Shown one piece after another: positions 20,701 through 30,322 of a DNA stretch of 64,000 nt. The notes under the pieces are model-generated. The model saw only the letters and a program-made list of their open reading frames with translations. It had not been told where the DNA came from and did no database searches. The DNA is taken from the NCBI GenBank assembly GCA_015501595.1, contig JADNRX010000001.1, forward strand, positions 124,001 to 188,000, written 5' to 3'. Numbering within the stretch: position 1 is the first letter of the stretch; each line of letters opens with the position of its first letter. Origin of the DNA: Hymenopellis radicata. Taxonomy: Eukaryota > Basidiomycota > Agaricomycetes > Agaricales > Physalacriaceae. Both the position numbers and the translations under genes were made by a program.

Positions 20701-23632
20701 TGGTGCATCGGAGTACGGTTTAGTGCACTCCGTGTACGAGCTGTACGGACCTGATACTGCAGGACGACTACTTGGCATTCTCAGTCGCTTGTTCACAAAA
20801 TTCCTTCAACACCGAGCGTTCACTTGCCGCATGGACGATCTCATTCTGACTCCCACCGGTGACGAAAAGCGCGACGAGATCTTGGAAAAGGGACAGAATC
20901 TGGGTACCGAAGGTTCGATTGAGAACTTTCCTTCGCTCGCGACGACCGCGAAAGAGGACATTCCTCAGGCGTTGAACCGACTGCTTGAAGAAGTGCTGCG
21001 AGACGACAACAAGATGGCGGGATTGGATATGACAGTGAAGAGTAAGCTCGGAAAGCTCACATCGTCGATATCCGAAGCGTGCATGCCCACACACCTCTAC
21101 CGGAAGTTCCCGCACAATCACATGCAGGCCATGACTCGCTCTGGTGCGAAAGGTAGTGAAGTAAACGCGCGGCAGATCTCTTGTGGACTTGGTCAACAAG
21201 AGCTCGAGGGCCGTCGTGTACCCGTCATGGTCAGCGGGAAAACGCTCCCCTCCTTCCAAGCCTTCGAAACAAAGGCCATAGCTGGTGGTTATGTTGCTAG
21301 CCGATTCTTGACGGGCATCAAGCCTCAGGAATTCTACTTCCATTGTATGGCCGGTCGAGAAGGTCTCATCGACACCGCCGTCAAGACTTCTCGCTCGGGC
21401 TATCTCCAGCGATGCCTGATCAAGCATCTGGAGGGCATTCGTGTGCACTACGACCATACTGTCCGCGGTAGTGATTCTTCTGTGTACCAGTTCCACTACG
21501 GCGGCGATTCGTTGGATGTGACGAAGCAGAAACACCTGCAGGAATTCAGCTTCATTGCTGCGAACGAGAAGTCTTTCCTGGAGCTCCTTAAGCCCGCACT
21601 ACTTGATGGGAAGGTCGATACTACCGTCGCAGATGCTTACATGAAGAAAGTCGTGAGCCGTCTCAAGAAGGGTAGCAGTCGACTGGACCAGATGGATCCC
21701 GTACTTTCCTTGTACAGCCCCAGCCGCCATATGGGTAGTGTATCGGAGAATTTCGCATTGGCACTGGACAAGTACATCAAGGAGAACCCGGATAACCTCA
21801 TCCGTACAAAAGGCGAGGAAGATACATTCAAGCGAAGGACGGATCTAGTGGCGAAGAATCACTTCAAAGCGCTCATGTACACCAAGTACATGAGGAGTCT
21901 CGTGGAAGCTGGAGAAGCAGTTGGACTGATAGCATCTCAAGGGTAAGGTATTACTTCAAGCTATCGAAGTCAACTCAAACCCCCTTCTAGTGTCGGAGAA
22001 CCCTCCACTCAAATGACACTCAACACTTTCCATTTTGCCGGTAAGGTTCTGTTCATGTTACTTGAACAGTTGCTGAAAAAATTTGAATAGGTCACGGTGC
22101 TGCGAACGTCACCCTTGGTATTCCTCGTCTTCGTGAAATCGTCATGACTGCCTCGCAAAAACCTAAAACGCCGTCCATGTTGATGAAAGTCAAAGCCGGA
22201 ACCGCCCAAGAGGACATCGCGATGTTCTGCAAACGTGCCAGCAAGCTGACGCTCGCACAGGTCATCGAACGGGTGTCAGTCACCGAAGAACTCAAGGCAT
22301 CTGGAGATGCCCGTCGGATACAATACACCGTCGACATCGACTTCTTCCCCGAAGCGGAATATCACACAGAGTACGACGTCGAAGCCGAAGAGATTCTAGG
22401 GTGCTTCTCCGTCAAGTTTCCGCTAACGCTGAAGAAGGAGATTGTCACTGAGATGAAGCGGCTGGACGAGGACGTGAAGAAGCAGATGGCGGAACTCGGA
22501 AAAGGGCGGAAGGTGTCGGATGTTGCGGATGATGACGAGGGCGGCGATGACGGCGATGCTGAGCCTAAGAAGAAGAGAGCCGACGATGAGGAAAGCGAAG
22601 TTGGGGATGGGGATGCTGATGATGAAAAGCGTGCCCGCCAGAAAAAGCAGCAGGCTACGTACGACGATGACGAGGAGGAGGAGGAGGAGGATGCTGAGCT
22701 CAACGCGTACAACGATCACGAGATCGCGGCCGAATTTGCATCCGACGATGAGGTGGAGGTAAAGCCTGTCCCCAAGAAAGCCAAGGATCTTCAGAGGGTT
22801 GTGAAAATGGTCGCGTCGGCGTTTTTCCAATAACCTTCCCCAGAGTACTTCCTTTGAGTTCGATGGCTCACGTTGCACATTCGTCTTGGAGGCAAGTGCG
22901 TCCCTGGATATTTTTTTCCTTCGTTCCTGATCTTATTCTAGTTCAAATCCGATATGCCCAAGCTGCTGTTCATCGGTGTCATTGAGCGGACATGTCGCGC
23001 GACTGTTATACGGGAGATTCCGGGCATCACAGACTGCTTCCAGGTCAAGGGTGATGGGAAGAAGGGCGACGAAGCGGTGATGGTAAAGATTTTCATTGTC
23101 CTCTCCCTGAGGTGCCTTTCTGATATCACGCGTTAGCTGACGACGAACGGGTCGAATTTCAAGGGCATTTGGGAGTTCGAGGCCGAGGGCGAGAACATCC
23201 TGGAAGAGGGGGAGACGTATTCAAATGACATTTACGCGATCCTGAAAACCTATGGAGTGGAGATGGCGCGCGCGGCGATCCTCAAGAGATGAGCGGGGTC
23301 TTCAAGGTGTATAGCATTAAAGTTGACGCGCGCCATTTGGAGCTTATAGCTGATTATATGGTGGGGGGTTTCGCGTTATGTGTGGTGGTTGGCGCGTTAC
23401 TGACGCGTCATTCTAGACGTTTGAGGGTGGCTATAAGCCATTCAATCGAAAAGGCATCTCGACGAATCCATCGCCGCTGCTCAAGGCCTCGTACGAGACG
23501 ACGGCGGCCTTTTTGTCGGATGCCACTCTGTACGGGGACTTTGACGATCTGTCTAGTCCGTCTGGCAATATTGTACTGGGACGGCCGAATCTAACTGGGA
23601 CTGGAGTATTTGATGTTGTATTGGCTGTATAG
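17800..23632 (+). CDS. RPA190: RNA polymerase I largest subunit (Rpa190/Rpa1), one frame disruption near the end
   Basis: This is the catalytic subunit that makes ribosomal RNA. It starts MNISHSLPSSVTGISFSFL. Landmarks in order are zinc-binding CATCRLTYFTCPGHYGH, acidic insertions, KRVNYAARSVISPD, LNRQPTLHKPSMM, the Mg-binding NADFDGDEMN, the bridge-helix region QEFYFHCMAGREGLIDTAVK, GEPSTQMTLNTFHFAG (trigger-loop region), a long Asp/Glu-rich insertion at 22,510-22,760, and DMPKLLFIGVIERTCR. The C-terminus is FEGGYKPFNRKGIS...FDVVLAV. The NADFDGDEMN motif is spread over exons of 14, 18 and 21 nt. One intron at 22892-22941 has a GC donor. An intron of about 43-46 nt ending at 22843 is required before STSFEFDG. 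At 23284-23289 the frame shifts by minus one (AAILK to EMSGVF) inside very conserved sequence. A sequence error is the simplest explanation, since the remainder is open. Confidence 0.94.
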
Positions 23633-23859
23633 AGTCCGCAATATACTTGCTTTGACTTTCCGAATGCGGGAGACAATGGCTGGACAATGGCGCGCCCATT
23701 ATAACCGTCAGGTGACTCATGAATGGTGTCCGGGGTCTTGATATTTGTCAGCGCGTCGGTCTTTGAGGTAACGCGTCAGTTCTTTCTTTTACGACCACCA
23801 TCTCCTCAACTTTCTACGCTGCCTTCACGCCATTATCCACAAATCCAACGCTGCCCATC
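23633..23859 (+). promoter_or_regulatory. Promoter region of the KEN-box protein gene
   Basis: The interval contains several ACGCGT/ACGCGTCA sequences (for example at 23,751-23,776). These resemble the MluI cell-cycle box ACGCGT bound by MBF in fungi. That fits the cell-cycle features of the downstream protein, but the link is inference. Confidence 0.4.
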
Positions 23860-24765
23860 ATGTCCACAAGGCCTGGGCCTCTCAAGCCGTGGGCCGTAGA
23901 ACAGTTTTATCCAGAACTCGTGGGTCTGCCGCCACCACAGGCGCCGCTCAAAACGCCTAGCAGACCCAACAAACGCCCGCACTCGTCCTCGGAAACCCCC
24001 TTTTCACCAACAAAGCGTCGTCTGCTCAACGATGCGGGCATATATTGCCCCAGCAAAGCCGCGTTGTTCGGCGCGCCTCCATCGCCAGCACGTTTCGCGA
24101 CTCCCCTGCATGGTCCTAGCAGTCCCGCGAAAAGGCTCGACTTTGGCATCGTCAAAAGCGGTGTTGAGCTCTTCCCGACTCCGACGGGTGCCACTGCCTC
24201 TGCCAGCAAGCTCGCGCCGTCTCCGCGTCTTTCTGCTTCCCCAGACGACGAAGACTCGCCTTTCAAGGCGCCGTTACCTCCCATGCCGTTTGCAGACGAA
24301 CCCGTAACCCCTTCCAATCGCTCCTCGGTCCATTATCCTGGCTTTGTCGTCCATGAAGACAAGCACCCGCATCTGGCAAAGCTGCCTACGCCACCACGTT
24401 TCAAGGGTGGCGATGAAGCGTCCAAGGAGAATCGTCCGCCAGCAGAGGTGTTACAAGACATGTCCTTTGTCTTCTCGTCTGATCCCAAGACGGCCGAGTT
24501 GCAACGCAAGCACATGCTCAAGCTCAAGGCTGGTATGTTAGCGAGCCCGGTTCCAGTCGAGACGCCCACGAAGAGCGAGACGCCGACAAAGAAAGAGACT
24601 CCCAAGAAGAAGAAGTCTAATAGTCGGAAGCGATCTTGTGCTCGTGCCGAGTCAGCGACTCCCACAGAGCGACGTTACAACACTCGTGCTGCTACGAAGG
24701 AAGCTGCCGAGGCAAAGAGGCGCATCCAGGAGGCGTTAAAGGCCGACGGTGCAGGCATGTACTAG
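23860..24765 (+). CDS. Unrecognised Pro/Ser/Thr-rich protein with KEN box and many Cdk-type sites
   Basis: A single uninterrupted exon encodes 301 residues, unusual in this intron-rich window. I do not recognise a fold and expect mostly disordered chain. Visible short motifs are many SP/TP sites (TPSRP, SPTKR, SPAKR, TPTK repeated), an RRLLN D-box-like element at about residues 53-57, and a KEN box in SKENRPP at about 189-191. Near the end a basic Lys/Arg region (KKKKSNSRKR) looks like a nuclear signal. A hydrophobic core HYPGFVVHEDKHPHLAKLPTPP precedes the KEN box. Together these suggest a Cdk substrate destroyed by APC/C, such as a securin-like or Acm1-like regulator. The MluI-type boxes upstream agree. 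No homology supports a specific identity. Confidence 0.7.
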   Translation: MSTRPGPLKPWAVEQFYPELVGLPPPQAPLKTPSRPNKRPHSSSETPFSPTKRRLLNDAGIYCPSKAALFGAPPSPARFATPLHGPSSPAKRLDFGIVKSGVELFPTPTGATASASKLAPSPRLSASPDDEDSPFKAPLPPMPFADEPVTPSNRSSVHYPGFVVHEDKHPHLAKLPTPPRFKGGDEASKENRPPAEVLQDMSFVFSSDPKTAELQRKHMLKLKAGMLASPVPVETPTKSETPTKKETPKKKKSNSRKRSCARAESATPTERRYNTRAATKEAAEAKRRIQEALKADGAGMY

Positions 24766-26496
24766 TTCTGGCAAACAATTCTACCCCCTCCCACGACTCT
24801 GACCGCTCACGCTCTTTCATGCCATCCCACCACTATCTATCGTCTGAAAAATCGCATTATCCAGTTTTATTTCTTGTATCTTGTTTTCGTTCACATCTCA
24901 CCACGATCTATATCACGACCATCCATCCATCCATATTCTCTCTATCACAGCATCGCCGGTACCGTACATACTATAAACTACGTGCACATATTGTTCTAAC
25001 TTGGCAGTCTTCTCTCTAGGGCTGTTGTATTTACACGAATTAGGTCTTGGGACAGTAACTTCAGTGTAGCTAGTTCCTTCAATTGAATAGTACTAGTTTT
25101 TTTGTGTGTTATTGTGGCCGCTCGATGCACGTTTGAAGGTTTGCCGGATTAGGAGAACAATGAGATGATGGAGGTTGGTGAACGCGAGGATCGCACACGG
25201 TCATCTCCCCATAAGTTGTAATGCAGGCGAGTCCCATTTGGTAGACAATGAGAAGGACTCAAGGAGCAAGTCATACCCGGGCGACGTTCCACGCCACATC
25301 AACCCTTGTCCACACATTACTCAAATCGATTATTTGAGCGACGTTGGTAGTGTGGTGAGCATCTCCAAGTCAACCTCAAAATTAGCGGCGATCTTTGACT
25401 ACAATCTACTAGATAACCCAAATTAGCTACTCCCGACGACGACAAATCTGCAGAAACAAAGTGATACTCTGTAGTAAGGAATGGTCCCAAATCTACGGGA
25501 TATGTTTGAGATTGCGTGCCCCGGACCGTCAACCAGAGCAACAATAGAATGTAGGGTCGTATGGGACGGAGTGGTTCAAGTTGTACTTTGCGGTGTATTC
25601 GAAGCCTTTGAGGAGGAGGTTGCCGTCGCCTTGGGATTGTTATACGGCAGAAGCTGCCCATGCAAGGTGTTACCTATGAAGCTGGGTCAACAACTAAACT
25701 AAAAGAGACAGTTAAACGCGAACGGTAGCAGGATCGATCATGCGTAAATACCGCCACAGAGACCATTTTGGTACGCGTAGTTCCACAGCGAGACATCATC
25801 GAGATAGGCGGCTATGCTCGCCATCCCATAGTTAGCAACCGCCGACTGCCGCCAATATAGCTGAACCGAAAATCCCGAGCCGCCTCGCGCCTTGCTCCCG
25901 CCCAACGCATAAGCTCTGCTAAGACTGGCCAACTCAACCGTCAATCGGTTTCAATGTGCCTCGTCACGGGTTATATACCACATGAGCGCGTTCTGCCAGG
26001 TGAAGGAGGGGAGAGGACGGGGGAGGGGCCTTCCACGAATAACGCAGAAGCGGATGCGCTCGAGGTGTGGCGGAGCCCGGGGTGCTGGAATTGGCTGGGA
26101 CGCGTTTTGGGGAAGGAGATGGGATTGGGGGAGTTATGCCGTTGAGGAAGAGGAGGAAGGGGTGAACATGATTGGTGGGCCCGCCAGTCTCAGTGACCGC
26201 CTTGAGCTCGTAAGGAGAGTCATCTGTCCATGTCCGCGAGAGACGTGCGACTGGGTAACATTCCATAGAACAGGTGCAGGTACGCTCCGGGTGAGATTGC
26301 CACGGTATACGGGGCCTTGACTTGTTGACGATCGACGCTAGGAGGCTCGGGCTTTGTTTTCCACCACCACCACCACCACCACCACCACTGGCATCAAGGT
26401 GATTTCTTTTCCAGCTTCTGGCACTAGACGCACAGAACCGCAATGGAACTCCATGCGTAGCGTCGGGCATAATTCGCTAGACTCGGTCGAGGCAAG
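24766..26496. other. Gene-poor interval with possible gene remnants
   Basis: 1.7 kb follow the KEN-box gene. Minus-strand frames at 25738-25944 (ending GLCGGIYA) and 25964-26470 stay open, but I recognise nothing in them. They could be decayed secreted-protein exons. A CCA microsatellite and GC-rich tracts occur towards the right end. It ends where the duplicated unit begins. Confidence 0.35.
26361..26388 (+). repeat. (CCA)n microsatellite
   Basis: About nine perfect CCA units in a row. It lies upstream of the first copy of the segmental duplication and is not repeated in the second. Confidence 0.95.
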
Positions 26497-27041
26497 AACC
26501 CCTACGCGTTCTGTTCTGTTCTGTTCGCTAGCGGGATTTGCGGTGCCTTCGATGTCCCGTCCGAGGTGAGAGGTACCTTGACAGATTAATGAGTATATAC
26601 GGGAGATCTGACTGGAGATGACGGTGAATCGCAATGCCGATGTCTGGTGACTGGACAGTACCTTCCAAAAAACACGCTTACCGTTCGCGTATGGCAAGAT
26701 ACTAACGCCCTAAAATGCATTCAACAGGCTCTACATACAGGATACGGAGTTAAGCTGCTCATGGATTTTCATCATAGGCATCGCGAAGCAAGATCACGAA
26801 CACAGACTTGATGCGATGGTTCTGTGGCATTGGTCATCCAGCAAACTTGCTCCAAAATTCTATGAAAGGCCTCGTCGGGGCGTCTTCTGGTGCGAAAAGA
26901 CCACTTTGACGCCATGTTGACGCTCCGCACAACACGACTTCTCTGTGCTGATCATCGGAGTCTCAGGTCAAGGGCGTTGCCGCCGCCACCTTATCTCGCT
27001 GACGTTCACGTAAACCACTCCTGCGAACTTGGTAATGGGGG

Positions 27042-27048
27042 TATAAAA
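27042..27048 (+). promoter_or_regulatory. TATA box of secreted protein gene A
   Basis: TATAAAA lies 60 bp before the ATG at 27102. The same box with the same spacing is kept in copy B (28681). A strong TATA box fits highly or conditionally expressed secreted proteins. Confidence 0.75.
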
Positions 27049-27101
27049 GCTGGCGCGTAGATGGGACTTTTCTCATCGTCCTGAATACCCATTTCTCGAC
27101 A

Positions 27102-27908
27102 ATGCGTTTCTTCACCGTTCTCACCACTCTCGCCGCTGTCTCCGTCGCGTCGGCGTCTACTGCTGCCAGTACAGCGACCTTGACGCTGGAGTTGAGCGCG
27201 ACGTTGAACGAGGAGAACTGCTACGGCGCTCCTACGCCTCCCTGGGAAGCGGGATGCAAGCCTGGTTGGTACTACGGCGACTTCCCCAACACGTTGGAGA
27301 ACGTCTGTGTGTGGCTCAAGGACAGCGTAAGTTTTTGAATCATTTCCGCTCGGGTGCTGGAGACTAACGCGTTCTGGCAGCTCATTTGTGAACTGTTGGA
27401 CCTTCTTCCGCTGTGCATGCATTGCCCCAACCCGGTGCAAGAGCCGCCTAAAGAGCCTTCGAAACCCTGCAAGGGTACCAATTACAAGTGTGCTGTACAG
27501 GCCGACGACTATTTGACCTATGGACTTGTCGACACTATCAAGGGCATGTTATTCTAATGGATTTTGCTCGTTGATATCTCATCTCTGTGTAGATTGTGAT
27601 ACCATGTGCAAGGGCGTCAAAGGATGTGGCTTCTATAATAGTAAGTGGTGCTCAAGTCTGTTTGGGAAACAAAGTTGAGCATTTTTACAGCCTACCACGA
27701 CAACAACGCCAAGGTATAGGAGACCTGAGTTGCACTAAGACATACACTGATGCTCCCGAAATATTAGGATGGAAGCACCAAGTTGACATGCGCTCTGTTC
27801 AAGTATTGCCACGGATCGAAGGATGCTGACAATTGCGGTGGGCAGACGCAGAAAAATGGTAGCCAGAATTACATCACGGAAAGTCAGGGCTTCTGTTTGA
27901 ACAAGTAG
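27102..27908 (+). CDS. Small secreted cysteine-rich protein, copy A
   Basis: Five exons (27102-27326, 27381-27543, 27593-27640, 27691-27713, 27768-27908) give 199 residues. A clear signal peptide (MRFFTVLTTLAAVSVASAS) starts the chain. About 14 cysteines follow in motifs such as WEAGCKPGWYYGDFP, LCMHCPNP, DCDTMCKGVKGCGFYNTYHD and NCGGQTQ, and the chain ends ESQGFCLNK. The closing DCxTMCxxVxGCxFxNTYHD module is one I associate with secreted proteins of agaricomycetes without a defined function. The second intron (27544-27592) has a GC donor (AAGG|GCATGT). The fourth exon is only 23 nt. A sister copy lies 1.6 kb downstream. No activity can be assigned. Confidence 0.85.
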
Positions 27909-27946
27909 ATTGGTTTATTTTCTTGGACGTACGTTTGCTTAATATG

Positions 27947-28156
27947 GGATACTTTTTGTGTTTGTTTTGCGCCCCCTCAACGCGTCCTGTACACGATCGA
28001 CGATACACGTGGTAGGGCAAGTTTACGTCTCTGACCATGTCGGCTATCTTTTTCTCCACGAGCGTCCAAGCTGAGAGCTCCCCTCCACAGCCTCTCTTGA
28101 TGCCAGTGTATTTCAGGGAAAGGTAATTTATGGCGCAGAAGCAGGACGAGGTGGCC
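27947..28156 (+). pseudogene. Truncated 5' copy of the Gly/Trp-rich protein gene
   Basis: This stretch matches 30126-30362, the promoter and first codons of the gene starting at 30323, at high identity. Its ATG at 28127 is followed by only a few codons. The sequence then stops matching at GGACGAGGTG, where the right duplication unit starts. It is a by-product of the tandem duplication and cannot encode the full protein. Confidence 0.85.
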
Positions 28157-28248
28157 CCCACGCGTTCTGTTCTGTTCGCTAGCGGAATTTGCGGTGCCTT
28201 CGATGTAAAAAGTGCAGGGCGAGATGCATCTTGAGAGCGATTTGACTG

Positions 28249-28357
28249 GAGATGACTAGCTCGTAAACCTAGCCTCCTTTAGAACATGAGCGAGACTCGA
28301 TGTAGGAGCGCTTGCTCATGTTTCACGGGAGGCTTGGTTACCTAGCTAGGAGATGAC
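28249..28357. mobile_element. 93-bp foldback element with 8-bp target duplication (hAT-type MITE candidate)
   Basis: GAGATGAC occurs at 28249-28256 and again at 28350-28357, flanking 93 bp that the left unit lacks (its uninterrupted site reads GGAGATGACGGTGAATCGC). The insert (28257-28349) is almost entirely an imperfect inverted repeat. Arms TAGCTCGTAAACCTAGCCTCC and its partner reach about 40 bp with a short loop. An 8-bp duplication is the hallmark of hAT transposition. It lies in the promoter of copy B. Confidence 0.8.
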
Positions 28358-28680
28358 AGTGAATCGCAATAATGCTGGCGTCTGGCGAAACTCCGCTTGG
28401 ACAGTACCTTGCGAAAAACACGCTTACCGTTCGCGTATGGCAAGATACTAACGCCCTTCCGGCTGAAATGCATTCAACAGACTGTAGTTTATTCGATACG
28501 GCGTCCTCGGGCGTCTTCTGGTGCCAAAAACCACTTTCGCGCGATGTCGACGCTCCGCACACCACGACTTCTCGTACTGATCATCGGCGGCTTGTCCATT
28601 CCAGGTCAAGGGCGTTGCAATTGCCGCCGCCACCTTGGAGCGTCTCGCTGACGGCCACGTAAACCAGCCTAGTGCGAAGG

Positions 28681-28687
28681 TATAAAA
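28681..28687 (+). promoter_or_regulatory. TATA box of secreted protein gene B
   Basis: TATAAAA lies 61 bp before the ATG at 28742, matching copy A, so the core promoter is conserved after duplication. Confidence 0.75.
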
Positions 28688-28741
28688 GCTGGCACGTAGA
28701 TGGGACTTTTCTCCATCGTCCTGAACACCCATTTCTCGACA

Positions 28742-29536
28742 ATGCGTTTCTTCACCGTTCTCGCCACTTTCGCCGCTGTATCCGTCGCGTCGGCTTCTCC
28801 TCCGACTTCGACGGATTTGAACGTGACGATGAGCAAGGACAACTACTACGGCGCTGGGCCTATACGTCCCTGGGAAGCGGGATGCAAGCCTGGTTGGTAC
28901 TACGGCGACTTCCCCAACACGTTGGAGAACGACCGTGTGTGGCTCAAGGACAAGGTAAATTTTTGAATCATTTCCGCTCGGGGGCTCAGTCGAGACTAAC
29001 GAGATTGGGCAGGCCACTTGTGCACTGTTGGACCCTCTTCCGCAGTGCATGCATTGCCCCAAGCCGAAGCAAGAGCCTTCGAAAACCTACACGGTTACCG
29101 AATACGACTGTGCTATACAGTCTAATATTGACTATTTGACCTATGGACTTGTCGACACTGTCGAGGGCATGTTATTCTAATGAATTCTGCTCGTTAATAT
29201 CTCATGTCTGTGTAGATTGTCGTACCATGTGCGAGGACGTCAAAGGATGTGTCTTCTTCAACAGTAAGTGTTGTTCAAATCTGTTTGGGAAACAAAGTTA
29301 AGGATTTGTACAGCCTACCACGACAACAATTCGGACGTCAAGGTATAGGAGACTCGAGTTGCAATAAGACATACACTGATGGTCCCGAAAACTATTAGGA
29401 TAGCACCAAGTTGACGTGCGCTCTATTCAAGACTTGCCACGGGCCGGAGGATGCTATGAACTGCGGTGGGCAGACGCAGGCAGATGGTAGCAAGAATTAC
29501 ATCACAGAAAGTCAGGGCTTCTGTTTGAACAAGTAG
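28742..29536 (+). CDS. Small secreted cysteine-rich protein, copy B
   Basis: A close paralogue of the gene at 27102 with the same exon layout and the same GC-AG intron (29167-29215, again 49 nt). The signal peptide differs by a few residues (MRFFTVLATFAAVSVASAS). The mature start has diverged (PPTSTDLNVTMSKDN) while WEAGCKPGWYYGDFPNTLEN is identical. One cysteine near the start (NCYGA) is replaced by Tyr (NYYGA) and another (VCVWL) by Arg (DRVWL). This suggests loss of one disulphide as a pair. The last exon lacks one codon relative to A (DSTK against DGSTK) and the fourth exon gains one (NNSDVK). The frame is open throughout, so both copies look functional. Confidence 0.85.
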
Positions 29537-29572
29537 ATTGATTTATTTTCTTGGGCGTACGTTTGCTTAATA

Positions 29573-30122
29573 CTGGGTGACTTTCCATAACGCTGTGTAG
29601 ATTAAATTCAATCAAAGGTTAAGAAAAAGCTGTCTTGCCGAGCCTGCCGACCGTCCTAAAGGGTCTTCGGGGCTGTTCGCTCCACTTTTGATGGCAAAAC
29701 AGCGTCTTCAGATTTTGAGTCTGAAGGAGGGGTGCGCACCCTCCCTCCAGACTCAGATGTAACAAAATGATAGTTTGCACATCCGAATTCGGCAGAAGAG
29801 AGGCGGCATCCCGTCGGCATGCCGTGTTCATATCCCAATGTGGATATAACCGGCGCCATGACTGATGCGCCACTATTCAACGTTTGCTGGAGCCTGACTG
29901 AGCCAGAATGGCCAATACTTTCACCAGAAACAGTGTGAATTCAGCACTGAGGCAATGCAACAGCTTCCTGCTAGCCAGGTAAACTGGAGAGTCCTTATTT
30001 CTTGTGATTGTAGATAAACAGGCTTATGGTTTAGATTCCGACTAGATACTCACGATGATAACTGTCCCTGACCTGTTTGAAGATGATTTTGAATCTAAAA
30101 TCGTTATGGAAAGTTATCCACT
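29573..30122. mobile_element. 550-bp MITE with ~20-bp inverted ends and TA target duplication
   Basis: Ends share ACTTTCCATAACG in inverted orientation (29580-29592 and 30102-30114), with about 8 further partly matching bases outward. TA flanks both ends (29571-29572, 30123-30124). The left duplication unit keeps the empty site with a single TA at 27943-27944. A TA duplication suits the Tc1/mariner superfamily. No transposase is recognisable inside, so it is non-autonomous. A strong hairpin occurs at 29716-29755. It lies between secreted gene B and the Gly/Trp-rich gene. Confidence 0.85.
29716..29755. repeat. Perfect-stem hairpin inside the MITE
   Basis: TGAGTCTG pairs with CAGACTCA, and further in GGAGGGG pairs with CCCTCC around a GTGCGCAC core. 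It forms a stem of about 17 bp. It could act as a subterminal structure of the element or be transcribed. Confidence 0.7.
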
Positions 30123-30322
30123 TATGGATTACTTTTTGTGTTTGTTTTGCGCCCCCTCAACGCGTCCTGTACACGATCGACGATACACGTGGTAGGGCAA
30201 GTTTACGTCTCTGACCCTGGCACCCAGCATGTCGGCTATCTTTTTCTCCACGAGCGTCCAAGCTGAGAGCCCCCCCTACACAGCCTCTCTTGATGCCGGT
30301 GTATTTCGGAGCAAGGTAATTT

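Larger units (their letters stand above)
26497..28156 (+). repeat. Tandem segmental duplication, left unit
   Basis: The unit runs from CTACGCGTTCTGTTCTG through a promoter, the first small secreted protein gene and its 3' flank. It ends in the promoter and first codons of the Gly/Trp-rich gene. It stops abruptly at GGACGAGGTG. Compared with the right unit it has an extra ~150 bp near 26,730-26,880 and lacks the two insertions at 28257-28349 and 29573-30122. Confidence 0.85.

Noticed and set aside
20768..21535. 255-codon minus-strand open frame
   Set aside because: It lies wholly within conserved Rpa190 coding sequence and has no family resemblance.
22362..22712. Minus-strand Ser-rich open frame
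   Set aside because: Shadow of the acidic insertion of Rpa190.
22798..22843. A third frameshift in Rpa190 after SAFFQ
   Set aside because: An intron of 43-46 nt ending CCCCAG restores STSFEFDGSRCTF in frame, so no error is needed.
25964..26470. 168-codon minus-strand open frame as a gene
   Set aside because: It includes a translated CCA microsatellite (poly-Gly) and no recognisable domain; kept only as a possible remnant.
29619..29880. Open frames inside the 550-bp element as a transposase
   Set aside because: They are under 90 codons, resemble no transposase, and overlap the hairpin; the element looks non-autonomous.
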